This document shows, in pieces, positions 45,430 to 57,279 of a stretch of 64,000 nt of DNA (positions within the stretch are counted from its first letter, which is position 1; the number at the start of each line of letters is the position of its first letter). The translations under genes were made by a program, and so were the position numbers. Source of the stretch: Ctenosaura bakeri (Eukaryota > Chordata > Lepidosauria > Squamata > Iguanidae); contig CAOLHI010001139.1 of assembly GCA_948474755.1 (NCBI GenBank), positions 124,001 through 188,000 on the forward strand, given 5' to 3'. Under the pieces are notes generated by a model that did no database searches, was not told the DNA's origin, and saw nothing but the letters and a program-made list of their open reading frames with translations.

Positions 45430-45785
45430 AAATCTCCTAGCAAATTATGGAGGCTCCATCGATTTTCAATGGTTTTCTTAGGTGATGTGCTATTGCCTTC
45501 CTTTGACATACCGCCTATAGCAGTGCTACTCAAGTGGTAGTCCATGGACAGTGCCAATCCACAAGCCATTGGCTGGAAAGAAAGAAACAGTTGTAGCCAA
45601 TGGGCACAGATATGGTACTGATCCCTCACACATTGGAACAAAATCACTGCTGGTCCCGTACATCAGATAGCCGTAAAAGCACTGGTCTCCAGTACCTGGC
45701 ATTCTCTGGTGGTCCCTCATTCAACTTAGCTTGAGCCTGCTTAGCTTCCAAGATTAGGCAAGGTCTGGTACCTTCACAGTTACTG
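45430..45785 (-). mobile_element. 5S rRNA-derived SINE (copy 4), split by a hAT-like element
   Basis: The tail (45430-45530) and the 5S head (45685-45785) flank an insertion. On the minus strand the head reads AATCTTGGAAGCTAAGCAG, the intact 5S box A region, then a CCACCAGAGAATGCCAGGT block. The head is among the best preserved 5S matches here. Confidence 0.8.
45531..45684. mobile_element. hAT/Charlie-like MITE inside the 5S-derived SINE
   Basis: Starts CAGTGCTACTCAAG, matching the hAT-Charlie terminus CAGTGNTNCTCAA, and ends GTAAAAGCACTG. The 8-bp flanks GCCTATAG and GTCTCCAG match at 5 of 8 positions, compatible with an aged 8-bp hAT target duplication. Removing it rejoins the SINE. Confidence 0.65.
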
Positions 45786-46259
45786 TGGCACATGAATAAT
45801 TGGTTCTGTTTTGGGAAACGATGGTGCAGTGAACCTGCATTCTAAGAGTAATGCAACAAAAGCAAAGTTATTTAGTTAATGTAATGAGTAATGAGAGTTC
45901 TAATTATTCTCAAAAATTACTATTCAGTGGCATGTTTAGAAGTGTTTTCCCAGAAATCTTTCAAGTTTTATGCCATCTTCTTACCGATCCTAATTTTTTT
46001 CTCTCCTTCAAAAAAACCAAGAAGTAATAGAAGAGTAATAAGCAGCACAAGTTACTTTCAAAACATAACATGCCACATCCTGCCCTGTCCATATATTGAG
46101 ATCATCTTTAGAGGTTGTCTTGTATGGGGCTAGGTAAATGGCATTTCTATTGACTGGGATTAAGGTTTGGCACTCCCCTCAAAAGAAAGCCCATCACATT
46201 TTCACATTAATGACATAGTGGAAGTTTGTAAAGAAGATGGTTTTTAGGACAGTAATTAG

Positions 46260-46490
46260 TTTATAATCTGTTTTTTGATCTGTCGCCTTTTTAAAATATT
46301 TTAAATACTTTGCTGCTGCATTTATCCTATCAGCTACTATTTTGGGTTTTTTGAGTTTTGTTTTAAGCAGCAAAAGGATCTTTTATTATTAAATTTATGG
46401 GAGTCTTGGGTGTTGTTAGCCACCTTGAACTCTTAGCAGGAAAGGTGGTATCCAAATATTTTAAAATAAATTAATAAACAGCTAAATCCA
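46260..46490 (+). mobile_element. L2-like LINE 3' end
   Basis: T-rich 3' UTR, then GTTAGCCACCTTGAACTCTT, AGGAAAGGTGGTATCCAAAT and an AAATAAATTAATAAA end. This is the sauropsid L2-like terminus. No coding remains. Confidence 0.65.
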
Positions 46491-47297
46491 AAAATCTCCA
46501 TAGCTTTGGTTTAATATTCTGCTCTCTGATCTCTGAGATCATATGAATAATCTTGGGAGAATTGCTTTCAATCTGAAAAGGCTTTGGTTGCCCTCCACAA
46601 CACTGGAACACATGTAAATCTGATTGACTATGAGATATTGTGATAACAACCCATTCACTCTACTGTTTGTAGTTGGCTTGGGTTACCTATATTAGTTTCC
46701 AAGAAATCAATCAAATCTAAATCAGTTCTGTTTTCCAAAAACAACATTAGTATGCAGCCAATTCCACTGGCTGTGATGAACTGTGACAACACCATGTCTC
46801 CTTCATGTACCTTCCTTGGCTTTAGGAAAGAGAAAGAAGTCCTAACCAGTAAAAAAAATGGCACTAAAGTGGTAGGAATGAGAAATAATAGTAGAGAACA
46901 GAATGGGGCGAAATGAAATTCCTACAATTAAGGTATTCTTGAGAAGTATTTCTAATTCACTCACACACATTGAAAAGGAGTCCTTTTGACTTAGAAATCA
47001 AGCAGGCAACATCCAACACAGACTTAATTTTCTGTCCAATTTTCAATATGCATATATGTTAAATTTGATCACAGGGTTAGCAAATACCTGAACGACACTC
47101 ACATAGTCTACAACTATGTAATTTGGTACCTTTAGAACAGTGTTGTAACTTTTAAGAAAGTGTGTAATCTGGTGGATCTGATCCATATATGATTCTGAGA
47201 GGTTTGGGTCGTATGAGGGCAATTGCACTGAAATCTGCAAAGATCAAAACCCTCCGTTCTTGTTATTTCAGGGTAAACAAATTTAGCTATTATTATT

Positions 47298-47395
47298 CGA
47301 ATCACAGAATCATAGAACCATAGAATCATAGAATTGGGAGGAGACCTCATGGGACATCGAGTTCAACCCTCTGCTTAGTGCAGGATCCCTTTACT
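47298..47395 (-). mobile_element. CR1 3' terminus fragment
   Basis: CGAATCACAGAATCATAGAA with the extended repeat CATAGAATCATAGAATTGGG, then TCGAGTTCAACCCTCTGC. Only the last ~100 bp of CR1 are present. Confidence 0.8.
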
Positions 47396-47769
47396 ACCCT
47401 TCCCTTAGATTTCATTTTGTCTTTCAAGATCAGTGTCACAAAACTGGTACTTGCTTCACTGCTCTGGAAACGAGTTCAGGTTTTGCCATGCAAATTAGTA
47501 ACATTTAAATAAAGAGTCATCTCCACCAACAGCATGCAAATTTCTTCACAGAGGAAAGTCCCTTACATGTAAAAAAAGAAAAAAAAAAAGGGTGGGAATC
47601 AATTCCTTAAAACATCTTCCTCAGTTTCTTCCAGTAAAAACAAGAAGGTATGATGACATTTTGTGAAGTTTTGAATAGGATAAAGCTTAAAATGGGGTGT
47701 TCCTGCTTCCTCTTTTTAACTCTAATATTTAGTCTCCTTCAGCATACTCAAATGGCAGCCAGTGGCTTG

Positions 47770-48540
47770 CATGCCAGCAGGATTGTAAATCTGGTCTTGC
47801 ATCTTTCCCGGGTGTTGAACCTTATTGAGGAATAGCACCTTGGATAGTACCATTAAAGTTCAGACTAAAATCTGGAATGGATTCATTGCAATTTAAGTTC
47901 CCAGCTGCCACTGGTTAAATGCACTCTCCTATTAGCACCCTGCACACTTTTACCAGCAGGATCCTCCTTCCCTTATTGCATTACTAATACAACCATAACA
48001 ATGGCATTTCAGGACATCAGTGACATTAATGTCCAGATTATGTGCAACAGTCACTATGGAGGTCTAAGTGCAAATTTAGTGGGTTATTACAAATAGCCAG
48101 GATGTTATTATCTGGGTCAATGACCTAACACTGGAGTGGGAAGCTCTAAATCCAAACCACATTGCCAGAAGAAAAAGTTTTCATTCATTTAAAAAATCAG
48201 TTTCATAGTAGAAAGTGAAGGGTTAATTCTCCTACTATCAACTACTCCAAACAGTGGTGTCTAGTGACTTTCATTTCAGTGGCATGGTAATCTGTAATAG
48301 GTTTTAGCCTAAATGTGAAATGAGCTAACCAAGGTGCTGGGCCCTCACCCCCCCGCATAGGTTCATCACTTTGGATAGCTCTTTAAAGTTCAGCCAAAAG
48401 CCTGGAGTGGATTCACCATTCCACTGGCATGGGAGCCAGCAGTGACTACTGCCCACAAGTATGATTTTAAAAGACACTTGTGCTAGGGTTGCATAATATT
48501 TGGTCTTAGCTACAGTGCACATGACACTTGGGGAGTTTTT
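47770..48540. repeat. Two copies of an unclassified ~150-bp repeat
   Basis: At 47830-47905, CACCTTGGATAGTACCATTA, AAGTTCAGACTAAAATCTGG and AATGGATTCATT recur at 48366-48425 as CACTTTGGATAGCTCTTTAA, AGTTCAGCCAAAAGCCTGG and AGTGGATTCACC. Same orientation, about 530 bp apart. No family assigned. Confidence 0.55.
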
Positions 48541-48797
48541 CACCTCTGCCCCAGTAATGATCTAGAAGACCTGAGTCACTCAGGTTCTGCTCAACAGAAG
48601 ACCCCATACTGAGAGTACAAAGTGCAACCTGACTATCAACAAATAGATGGGGAAAGGATGTGGACACAGAAATAGACAAGGAAAGTGTTCTCAGTCCCTT
48701 TGGCCAAATGCTGACTGAGTCTCAAGTATAGATAGTCCCATTTTTGGCTGTTCTCTTAGCCACATCTGGTCTTGTTATTTACCTAAATACTCTAAAG

Positions 48798-49005
48798 GCG
48801 CCAGATACTTTCTGATCTTGGAAGCTAAGTAGAGTCAGCCCTGATTAGTACTTGGATGGGAGACCACCAACAAAAACCAGGTGCTGTAGGCTAGATTTAA
48901 GAAGAAGAGACTGGCGAAACCACCTCTGAGGATTCCTTGGCTAAGAAAACACTATGAAACTCATAGGGTCACCATTATTCAACAGGTGACTTAAAGGTGT
49001 GTTTG
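48798..49005 (+). mobile_element. 5S rRNA-derived SINE (copy 5), best preserved
   Basis: The head matches the 5S internal promoter region closely: CTGATCTTGGAAGCTAAGTA, GTCAGCCCTGATTAGTACTT, GGATGGGAGACCACCAA and CAGGTGCTGTAGGCT. The body GACTGGCGAAACCACCTCTG, TTCCTTGGCTAAGAAAACAC and an RTE-like end follow. The 5' third of 5S is missing or unrecognisable, so it is a SINE and not a 5S gene. Confidence 0.9.
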
Positions 49006-50504
49006 CCATCCCACACTTTTTACTGCAGTGCTCTTGCCCTGAGATTCCCCTCTCTTCCTGCAAACACCCATGAAGAGGGTATAGGCCCTGAGACTCAAGG
49101 CCAGGGTCTAAGATCTAGCAACTCTAAGAAGCAAGTGACTCTCCTTTTAAAGAAAGTGTCTCACATTTTAAAGTGAAAACGGTATTCATGTATGTATGTA
49201 TTGCTAACAAAGACTGGCACTGAGTTAATGAGGTATACATGCATATGTCACATCAACCACGCAGGACATATAATATTCCCTGATGCCATAAATGTATTCT
49301 GTTGACAGTGACAGAAGCAACATTGCAAATACAGCAACAGTGTTCATTGTGGCTGCACACTGCACATTGTACATTGCACAATGTTAGTCATTGATATGTG
49401 TTGTACAATATGGCTATCCTGCATGGAGTTGCATACTGCTGGTATAGTGTATCTCCACATGCAGATATTTCTGCTATGCTGAAAGGATGTCAGATTGCAG
49501 CCCAATTCTGATTTACAGCTACTTCTGGTTTGGGATTTTTGGTGGTTGAGGGAGGAACATTTTTGAGGTCGATGCAGCCCCCAGAGGGTTTTGTGGAGGG
49601 TGAATTCAGCCTAGACTTCAGTTGCTTGTCCTTCGCTGCTTTAAATGGAAGCTGTTACATCCAAATTAAAAGGCTGTTTTTCTTTCTTTTTTAAACGTGC
49701 TAGATGTGGCGGCAGTGTTAACCCTTGAAGCCCATCTGAGTAAAGCCATGGTTCCCCATCCAACCCCTGTATTCACAGGGATTTTGTAGCTACAACAGGT
49801 CCTCACCTGATGCTTTGATACAGGGCAAACAATTTGCCACCTGGGCATGCATCATTTTACACATTTGCCAAGCAACATGGAGAAAATCAAGTTCAGCATT
49901 CGCAGCATGCATTGGATGGCCTTCTTGCCTCCTTGCTCCTCTCCACAGCTATCACTCAGCATATGCTGCTGGCGCCATTTGAGAAACAGGTAAAAGAACT
50001 GCAGAGTGGGACAATTTACAACAGCAGGTGAAGATTGTAACATTGCTGATCAAAGCTAGGTAGGCATTGCCTATCCCAGCAGCCTCTGCAGGTAGCTATC
50101 TATATTTATTAGGCTGTTTGGTGTTTGACACTGTGAGAATGTTACAAGAATTACCTGGCTTGTTTATGCATGCTTGTGTTCCAAAAGCTGCACATACTTA
50201 TATGTTCTGTTGCTGAATTTTCAGTGTGCTGGAACAGCATTTCTAAGTGCTGTCACATTAGGCTCTCTCCCCACTTCAGAGATTATTCATTTCCTGTTTT
50301 ACTTTTTGCTGGACCTTTCTCAGCTCCTTAGAGTACAGTTCCTCACCATCTGTCCCCCTCACCTCATTACATGAAATATATGCCACTGCCTGCACTTCAC
50401 CTCCCATGCAGTACAATCTGATGTGTGTTTACCTGAAATAAGCCTCACAGTGTTCAGTGGTGATTATTGCGGAGTAAAGCCATTCACAGCTATAGCAGGG
50501 ATAG
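49006..50504. other. No feature identified
   Basis: Plain sequence. At 49355-49400, TGCACATTGTACATTGCACA gives a short palindrome-rich patch. No repeat family, exon or RNA gene is supported. Confidence 0.45.
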
Positions 50505-50640
50505 GATTCGTGTGGATCTCCAGATGTTGCTGACCTACATCTCTCATGACTCCTCACCACTGGTTATACTTGCCAGGGCTACTGGAGTTCCAGTCCAACA
50601 AAATTTGGAAGACCACAAAATTCCTACACCTGATCCTTAG
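50505..50640. mobile_element. Old palindromic sauropsid repeat
   Basis: CTCCAGATGTTGCTGACCTA at the left is inverted as CCAACAAAATTTGGAAGACC at the right, with CATGACTCCTCACCACTGG and GGCTACTGGAGTTCCAGTCC between. This is the very common ACTACAACTCCCAT-type palindrome of reptiles and birds. Superfamily not assigned. Confidence 0.6.
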
Positions 50641-50877
50641 GATCTAGGAATGGGTATATCCATCAGTTGCACTTTCTTCCACATCCAGTTTCTTTCTTCT
50701 CCTTCTCCTTCTTCCTCTTCTTTTTGAAGTTGAATAAATACTGATCCAAAAGAACCTCAACAAAATTCTCAGGCATTGCAAGCATGTGTTTATATTTAAT
50801 CTGCAATGGTGTGGATATGCCATTCTATAGAATGTGATGTTATGTGGTTGACTGCTCCTATAGGTACAGAAGGACCC

Positions 50878-51240
50878 TGTTGGATCAGACCAAAAGCTGA
50901 TCTAGTCCAGCATTCTGTTCACATAGCATCCAAAAGTTGCCTATGAAAATCCCACCAACAGGGCAAAAGGCACAACACCATCCTCTTCCCCAACAACTAG
51001 TATATTCAGGCCAGAGCTACTTTTGGACTACAGTATTATTTTGGCAAGGCCACTGGACATTCTTGCTGGGAATTGTCATCTAACAAGATAACTTTTCCAA
51101 GCTGTGATTGAAGCATCATGACTAATAGCCAGTGATAGTGCAGTCAGTTTTGAAAACTATTCAAGAATGTGGCCATCACTACATCCTCCAAGTTAATGAA
51201 AGCCATTCTGTGTGGTGGCCACCAATACATCTTTCACAAT
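50878..51240 (-). mobile_element. CR1/L3-like LINE fragment with nested palindrome
   Basis: GGACCCTGTTGGATCAGACC and ATCTAGTCCAGCATTCTGTT start the fragment. CATCATGACTAATAGCCAGT and GTGGCCATCACTACATCCTC continue it after an interruption at about 51005-51115. The interrupting piece has CTTTTGGACTACAGTATTAT and GATAACTTTTCCAAGCTGTG, the palindromic family seen at 44858. Confidence 0.6.
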
Positions 51241-51393
51241 AATGGATTACACTATGGGCTGTATGTTCCAATATTTCTTTGTTTCTCTGCAGTTAGCTTT
51301 TGTTTCATGCTATTACTACATGTAATTTGATGTCTTCACTACTTGTTTAGTTTTAATATTTTAACTTTATACCTTCCCTTGTACTAAGGGTAG

Positions 51394-51410
51394 AAGGTAG
51401 GTAGGTAGGT

Positions 51411-51449
<39 letters not shown>

Positions 51450-51450
51450 T
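51394..51450. repeat. Microsatellite (GTAG)n(ACAG)n
   Basis: GTAGGTAGGTAGGTAG changes to ACAGACAGACAGACAG, with one AAACAGAC interruption. About 14 tetranucleotide units. Confidence 0.95.
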
Positions 51451-52877
51451 GGATATTCTTCAGATTAATATGTAAGAAATAGTGAAATTGGCTGTGGTTT
51501 CATGCAGAATGAGCTTGGCCACCTACTTGCTATTCACTCACTCATTCCTGTGGAGGTAACGGGGTGAAACTCCGGTCCATTTTCTTACAACAATGAGGCT
51601 CGGTTCAATTGAATCAGTTCCAATGACTGCACAACTTTTTTCAGGTTCAATATCATTGTGAGTATTCTGAAGGTTCTCCAAAGCTTTCATCAATGATGCC
51701 AAGTGAAATCGCATGGGAAGTGGGGGGAAAAGTGGGTCACTGGTTCAGTGTGAAGGAGGAGTCTGCAGTTTCTAGAATAACTCCCTTTGTTTCATTCTGC
51801 ATTAAAAACGACATCATTACCATCATCACCCACAACAACAGTATGACTTTCATTTAATACACATTTAAAATGATGGATTGGATCCAGACTTAATCCTGCA
51901 TAGAGCAGACTTTATAGAATCATAGTCCCATTTATTTCAGGGGGTCTACTCTAAGTATGGCTCAGCCTGAATCCAAAGTCTGCTCTTGTCTGGGAAAGAC
52001 AGAACCATCTGGGAGCTTTTGAACTGGTTTAATTATTCGATGATTATACCCTGGAGTCTAATCGGATTTTATCTCTGACAGAATACCTGGCTTCAGAATG
52101 AAGTCTTTCCCATAGATTTCACCCACTCCTATAGCAATTACAGGTGGCACCATTTTTTCCCTTATAACTACCTAGAGGCAAAAGATCCCATTACCCCTTA
52201 CGGAGAACCATACTTAGAAGAGGCAGTGACACAAATCAGTTAAAACCAACTGGGGTGCAGCTGCAGAGAGATGCCGGTGAAAGCCAGTTAGTTGAAAATA
52301 CTTCAGACGGTGTCAATTCAGCCCTCTTTTCCAGGTCCTCTGATTCATGCAAAAGTTTTTGATTTGGTGGAACTGAAATATGATTGAATCAGGAGGTTAT
52401 TGCCAAAGACCAAACAAGCCACAATAATAAAAAACGGACAGAATATTGCATTGCGCAGATTACCATAAACCTTCTTGTATGAATTTACTTTATACTGAGC
52501 AGAACTCAGCAAGCTTACATTTCTAGACTTCTCTTAAGTGCTGTTAACAGAGTCTTACTTCTTGGCCCAATTACCCCAGTTTTGTCTGTTATGACTAGGC
52601 AGTAGCTCCCAAAGCCTCAAGTGTGGATCTTTCCCAATCCCACTTCCCCAATAGCTTTCCCTATCCATCCAACTTACCCACTTAACATAGATGGCACAGA
52701 TCAAACCTAGAACTCCTGCCATGCAAAGTATATACAAGAACACTATGGACTCTTCCCATTTAACTCCAATGTTAGTTGGGTGGGGGTCCGAAGAGCTGCA
52801 GCTTTTTTTTAAGGGCAGATGTTCTCCTTGTGTCCGGGGTGCCATGTACCCAAGATAGGCTGGATTCCATTACATTT
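51451..52877. other. No gene identified
   Basis: Plain sequence. The piece at 51890-51990 (CATTTATTTCAGGGGGTCTA, CTCTAAGTATGGCTCAGCCT) belongs to an old, dispersed squamate repeat also seen at 25730, 41930 and 58640. Confidence 0.45.
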
Positions 52878-52879
52878 CT

Positions 52880-52980
52880 ACCATACACCCACAGTTGGGT
52901 GAGACCTCCAGGTTATCCTGTCATCAACAGCCCTGCTCAGGTCTTGCGGATTTGTGACTGTGGTTTCTTTGATTGAGTCT
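52880..52980 (-). mobile_element. RTE/Bov-B-type LINE fragment
   Basis: ATCAACAGCCCTGCTCAGGT, CTTGCGGATTTGTGACTGTG and GTTTCTTTGATTGAGTC match the corresponding part of the RTE copy at 34950-35025, read on the minus strand. Only about 100 bp survive. Confidence 0.65.
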
Positions 52981-54177
52981 ACCCAGCACTTATGAATGAG
53001 TGAAAATATCTTTTCAGCTCATTTGTCATAACAATTTACCAAAATCTGCACCTTTCTTCCTATGCAGGACAAAAAGGTCACCAGCACATTTCTTCTACAT
53101 TGCAAGCAGCTATTGCCTGGCCCTCGAGCAATAAAAGTAGCCATGCCTGTTATTGAATTAGTTCAGTGAAAAAACAAATGGGAGAGGGGTTTTTTTTAAT
53201 CAGTTTTGAAGAACTTCTCTAAGTTTTCAAGTTGAATCAGAATGAATTTGAGGCTTAAAAAAATTCAAATGTGGGAAGAAATTAAAATTACAAATTGAAG
53301 GATTTTGTGTTCGTCTGAACATAAGTAAAAGCTCCTGTGCAGAGCTGACCCTGCCATCAGGCAGAATGAGGCAACTGCCTCAGGCAGCAGAAGGTGGAGA
53401 CAACAGCTCCCCAGCCACCATCTTCTCTTAGAGAGTAGAGTTCTGTTTGTCTCATAATCTGGCCTGCATGTACTCTCCCCCAAGCTAGCTCACTGACTAT
53501 TAGTACCATTGACTTTGAATCAGACTGCTCTCTTATGAAATCCAAACTTCTGACATGCATACTAGCATTATGTCGCTTCAATCCTTATTCATCACCCATT
53601 ACCCATTAATAAATTCTGTAACACTGTTAGTCTCACTTCTCACATCAAACTAAAAGTGTCAACTGTTTTAACCAGTTCCTTTTATCTCTCTGAACATCAA
53701 AACATGCACGTATTTTCCCTGGTGTCTGAACTGACAAGTGAATCTGTATCTTCAAGGAAAATAGCGTTTGACTTGCTCTGAACATCATATCCAGTGATTT
53801 CAACAGCAGTGTATTTAGGGCTTTTTTAAAACTGTATTCCAGGGTGTGTCTAGAGCAGCCCACATTACAATTCATTTCACCTTTTGTCATCGATTGTTCT
53901 GCTAACTAATTTCCATGCATTTCCCATTCACTTATGTGCAACTTCTTCTTGAAACTGTAGGCTTGACTTTCATCCCCTTTATAATAAAACACACATTGCT
54001 GTGATTGCACATATATCTATACTTGGGTTACCAAAAGACTGTTTTTCACTCTTTCATCCATTCTCCCCTCCCCCTAGTATCAGGCTAGGAAAGACAGCAG
54101 GCAACCCCCTAAAAACCCCTCCTATCAACTTCACAACAACAAATATATGGCCACAATCCTGCATCAGAACACTGAAT

Positions 54178-54270
54178 AATAGAATCTTAGAGCTGGAAAA
54201 GCCCACAAAGGCTATGTAGTCCAACACCTAGCCATGCAGGAATAAACAACTAAAGCTCTCTTGAAAGATG
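54178..54270 (-). mobile_element. CR1 3' terminus fragment
   Basis: TAATAGAATCTTAGAGCTGG, AATGCCCA-like sequence, then GTCCAACACCTAGCCATGCA and GGAATAAACAACTAAAGC, the reversed CR1 end. Confidence 0.75.
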
Positions 54271-54504
54271 CCAGCCCAACTCTACTCCAAAGAAGGAAGT
54301 CACTTCTCTTCAGAACGAAGGAAAACCATTGATGAGCATTCTCTGAGTTTGGTCAGTCAACAATGTTACCCCAAAACATGGGTAACTCAGGGGTCTACCC
54401 TTGATGCCACTACCTCCTAGTGGCAATGGGGAATTAATTAGCTCAATCAGAAGGCCTGCAAGAGAGGAGTAACCTAATGAGATCTTCGGCCACCGTTTAC
54501 AAGG

Positions 54505-55315
54505 TCCTGTCAGGAAAGAACCAGCCAGCAATTCCAAAATAAGCTAAAATGTGTTTTATTAAAGAGTTCAATCACACACACAAAAGATCCAAGCACTCCC
54601 ATGCTCACAGAAGACCTAACCAAAAGATAAAAGGAGGAACGTTGTTGATAGCAGAGTTTTAGGAAATGGGCAATAATTACCAACTTGGAGAGCAGTGAAG
54701 AAAGCAGTGACATGGCTTAGACTTGCACCTAAGGACCGTACTCAGTTGGGAATCAGAGCAACAGTGTGGCATTCAGCAAGCAAGATACTGCATCTGACTG
54801 TCCCAAATAGAGGGTTTTTATACCCAAAATCTGCCTAAAGGACAATGGTGTTAATGGCTCTCTGGCCGAGCAAACCACGGAAGTTGTATCTTGGACACTG
54901 GGGTCCGTACAAAGTTAGTCGTGTTAGTGTTAGGTGACAAGAGTAAATGGCTGTCATAATAGCTCTGTAATGCTGGGCAGATAAAGGAACAATGAAAAGA
55001 AATGTCTAGGTGCTAGGAAGAAAGGCTGAAACAATCAGTGTTTTTGTGGGAACTTTCCATTGCTATTGTGTGGTGTCAGAGACATTACAGCTTCAGCTGA
55101 AGCTGAAAATTGTAAAGCCACCTATCCTAGTATTCACCAGTTTGCCTGCAGAATATCATGGGGGTTTTGCCCAGGCAGAATTACAGTATGTATCCCTTCT
55201 TGCAGAATTCACCTTCCTTCTGCAGGGGTGCTCTCTAATGTAGTTGTTTCTGGTAGTTTCTCACTGGAGAGTCCATAACTTGATGTCTCTCATGTACCAT
55301 CTCCTATCACACTCA
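54505..55315 (-). mobile_element. Possible solo LTR
   Basis: On the minus strand a TATA box (GGGTATAAAAACCCT, about 54820-54833) precedes AATAAA (in CTTTAATAAAACAC, about 54554-54564) by some 260 bp. This is a U3-R layout. The plus-strand left edge TGTCAGGAAAG may be the inverted ACA end. The U3-like part shares blocks with 38346-38700. No gag or pol sequence is nearby. Confidence 0.4.
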
Positions 55316-56019
55316 TAAACCTGCAGGAACCTCCAGGGCAAAGTGATAACCCACTCCAAAACTGAGATTAATTAATCGAACCTTCATTTTAGGGCCTTTA
55401 CCTTTTTTATAAATCAAAAACATAATTTCCTATTTGAGAAAACAAGGGAAGTCTGTCAGTTTGTCACTTGAGTTAAATTCTCTTATCCAAGTGGAAACAT
55501 AAAACAGCCTTCTCTGAGTCAGTTCGATTTTGTTCCTTTTACAATACACAAAGGTAGTTCAATACACAGGATGACCTTTGCTAAAAGGAGGGGGGATTTC
55601 AATACCTGACATTCATTAACAGCAGGTGGCCAAATGTTGATTTATGAGCCAGGCAGTAACCTCATTGTTACTTCCACTTGCCTTAATGGTGAATTTTCAC
55701 TGTCAAGCTCTTGTGTTTAGTCCTTCTAGGACAAGTTTAAGGATTGGTAAGTAAATTCATTGGGTTCACACTTGAATGAAAACATACCCATCCTGTATCT
55801 CACAGACTCAAATGTGGAAATGAACACAGTTTGTGATCAGAAATCCATGTGTTTTGGAGCTTGCAATATGATTCATACCAAAAAGAGTCTGTTTGAAAAA
55901 TATGCATGGAAAATACATTCACTTGCAAAAGGCATGCAAATATAGTAAATGATGGGAGAACCAGTCACATAAGGATGGGGGGTATGTAAGGCAGTGTGCC
56001 CTGGGCCACCCACTGTCGT

Positions 56020-56112
56020 CTCTCCCCCATGCGCTGTAGCCCTGCCCACATGCACTGCAGCCCCTCCCTGCATGCCCTAGCCCCTCCCCCATGTGCCATA
56101 GCCCTTCCCATG
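56020..56112. repeat. Degenerate ~22-bp minisatellite (CCCATGCNCTGTAGCC type)
   Basis: Four imperfect copies: CCCCATGCGCTGTAGCCCTG, CCACATGCACTGCAGCCCCT, CCCTGCATGCCCTAGCCCCT and CCCCCATGTGCCATAGCCCT. Less clear units follow to about 56155. C-rich on the plus strand. Confidence 0.75.
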
Positions 56113-56403
56113 CACACTGTAGTCACACACCTCTGTCCCTGCCCCTAGCCCACTCATGCCAAGCTATGTCACTGGGGAGAGCACATACAAAAATACATTT
56201 TTTAAAAAAAAAATGAATAGAAATATGTACACATTTCTGAACAAGAAAGGTTTGCAATCATGTTGAAGCTTAACACTAGGAAAAAACAGGAAAAAACAAG
56301 ATTCTCCTTAACACTGCTGGAAAATGCTTCCCAATTGACAATCCTCTTTAAGCCGCTTCAGACAGTAAGAGTTTTGTGTTTGCATCTAACCTATATACGC
56401 TGT

Positions 56404-56773
56404 CTCTAGAACTTATCTTAGCTGTTAGACCTCATCTGGAATACTGTGTCCAGTTCTGGGCACCATAATTCAGGAAGGATATTGCCTAGCTGGAATGTGT
56501 CCAGAGGAGGGCTGCTCCAGGACATGGAGCAATGAAGTCAAACTGCAGAAGAAGAGATTTCACTTAAACATCAGGAAGAACTTCCTGACAATAATTGCTA
56601 TTCAACAGTGGAATAGGCTGCCTCAGAGTGTGGTGGCGTCACCTTCTTTGGAGGTTTTTAAGCAGAGGCTGGATGGCCATTTGCTGGGGTGTTTTGAGTG
56701 TGTGTTCTTGCATGGCAGTGGGTTGGACTTGATGGCCATTGTGGTCTCTTCCAACTCTATGATTCTATGTTCA
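56404..56773 (+). mobile_element. CR1 LINE 3' end with open C-terminus
   Basis: After an internal deletion, the plus frame holds [40 protein letters not shown] and QRLDGHLLG, the CR1 ORF2 C-terminus without a stop. It ends CCAACTCTATGATTCTATG. The region between the EQVQRR segment and the LQKKRF segment is missing (at about 56500). Confidence 0.92.
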
Positions 56774-56983
56774 GTCATCCATGTAACGATGTATACAAAC
56801 AACCACATCATGTGACCAGGGGACCTTCCAGGTTTGTTTGCAAGCAAACAAAAGGCTCCTCCATCCCTTCTTCTTTCTGTCTTCCTCTTCCCTCATTATT
56901 ATGAGTGCAGGCTCTTCTGACCTGCTCCTGTTCTTGAAACGTTCTTGTAGTTAGCCAGTGCTTTGGCGCTGCATGTATATATA

Positions 56984-57070
56984 GCCATTTCCACACTACG
57001 CTATTATACTGCTATTATTCCACTTTCAACATCCTGTGGAATCCTGGGGTTTGCAGCTTAGGGAGGGGCC
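56984..57070. mobile_element. PIF/Harbinger-like MITE, left half only
   Basis: GCCATTTCCACACTACGCTA runs to AGGGAGGGGCC at the usual centre and stops there. Only one arm exists, so the copy broke or recombined at the fold point. Confidence 0.75.
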
Positions 57071-57279
57071 TTAGAATATTCTAAGCCTGTGGTCAAAATA
57101 CATTCCTTTCCTGTCTATTTTGCCTCAACACTCAGAACAAGCAGGACTACGTGGCTCAATATTAAGCAACATTCCTCCTGTTAACATTTAACGAGGCCAC
57201 ACTCGTTAACTAAAAAATCAGTTGTACCATAAAAGGGCTGAGGTTACCCCTCATTAAATTACAATGGTAAAGAAACTTA

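Noticed and set aside
48798..48900. 5S rRNA gene
   Set aside because: Lacks a recognisable 5' third of 5S and continues into a SINE tail, so it is a 5S-derived retroposon.
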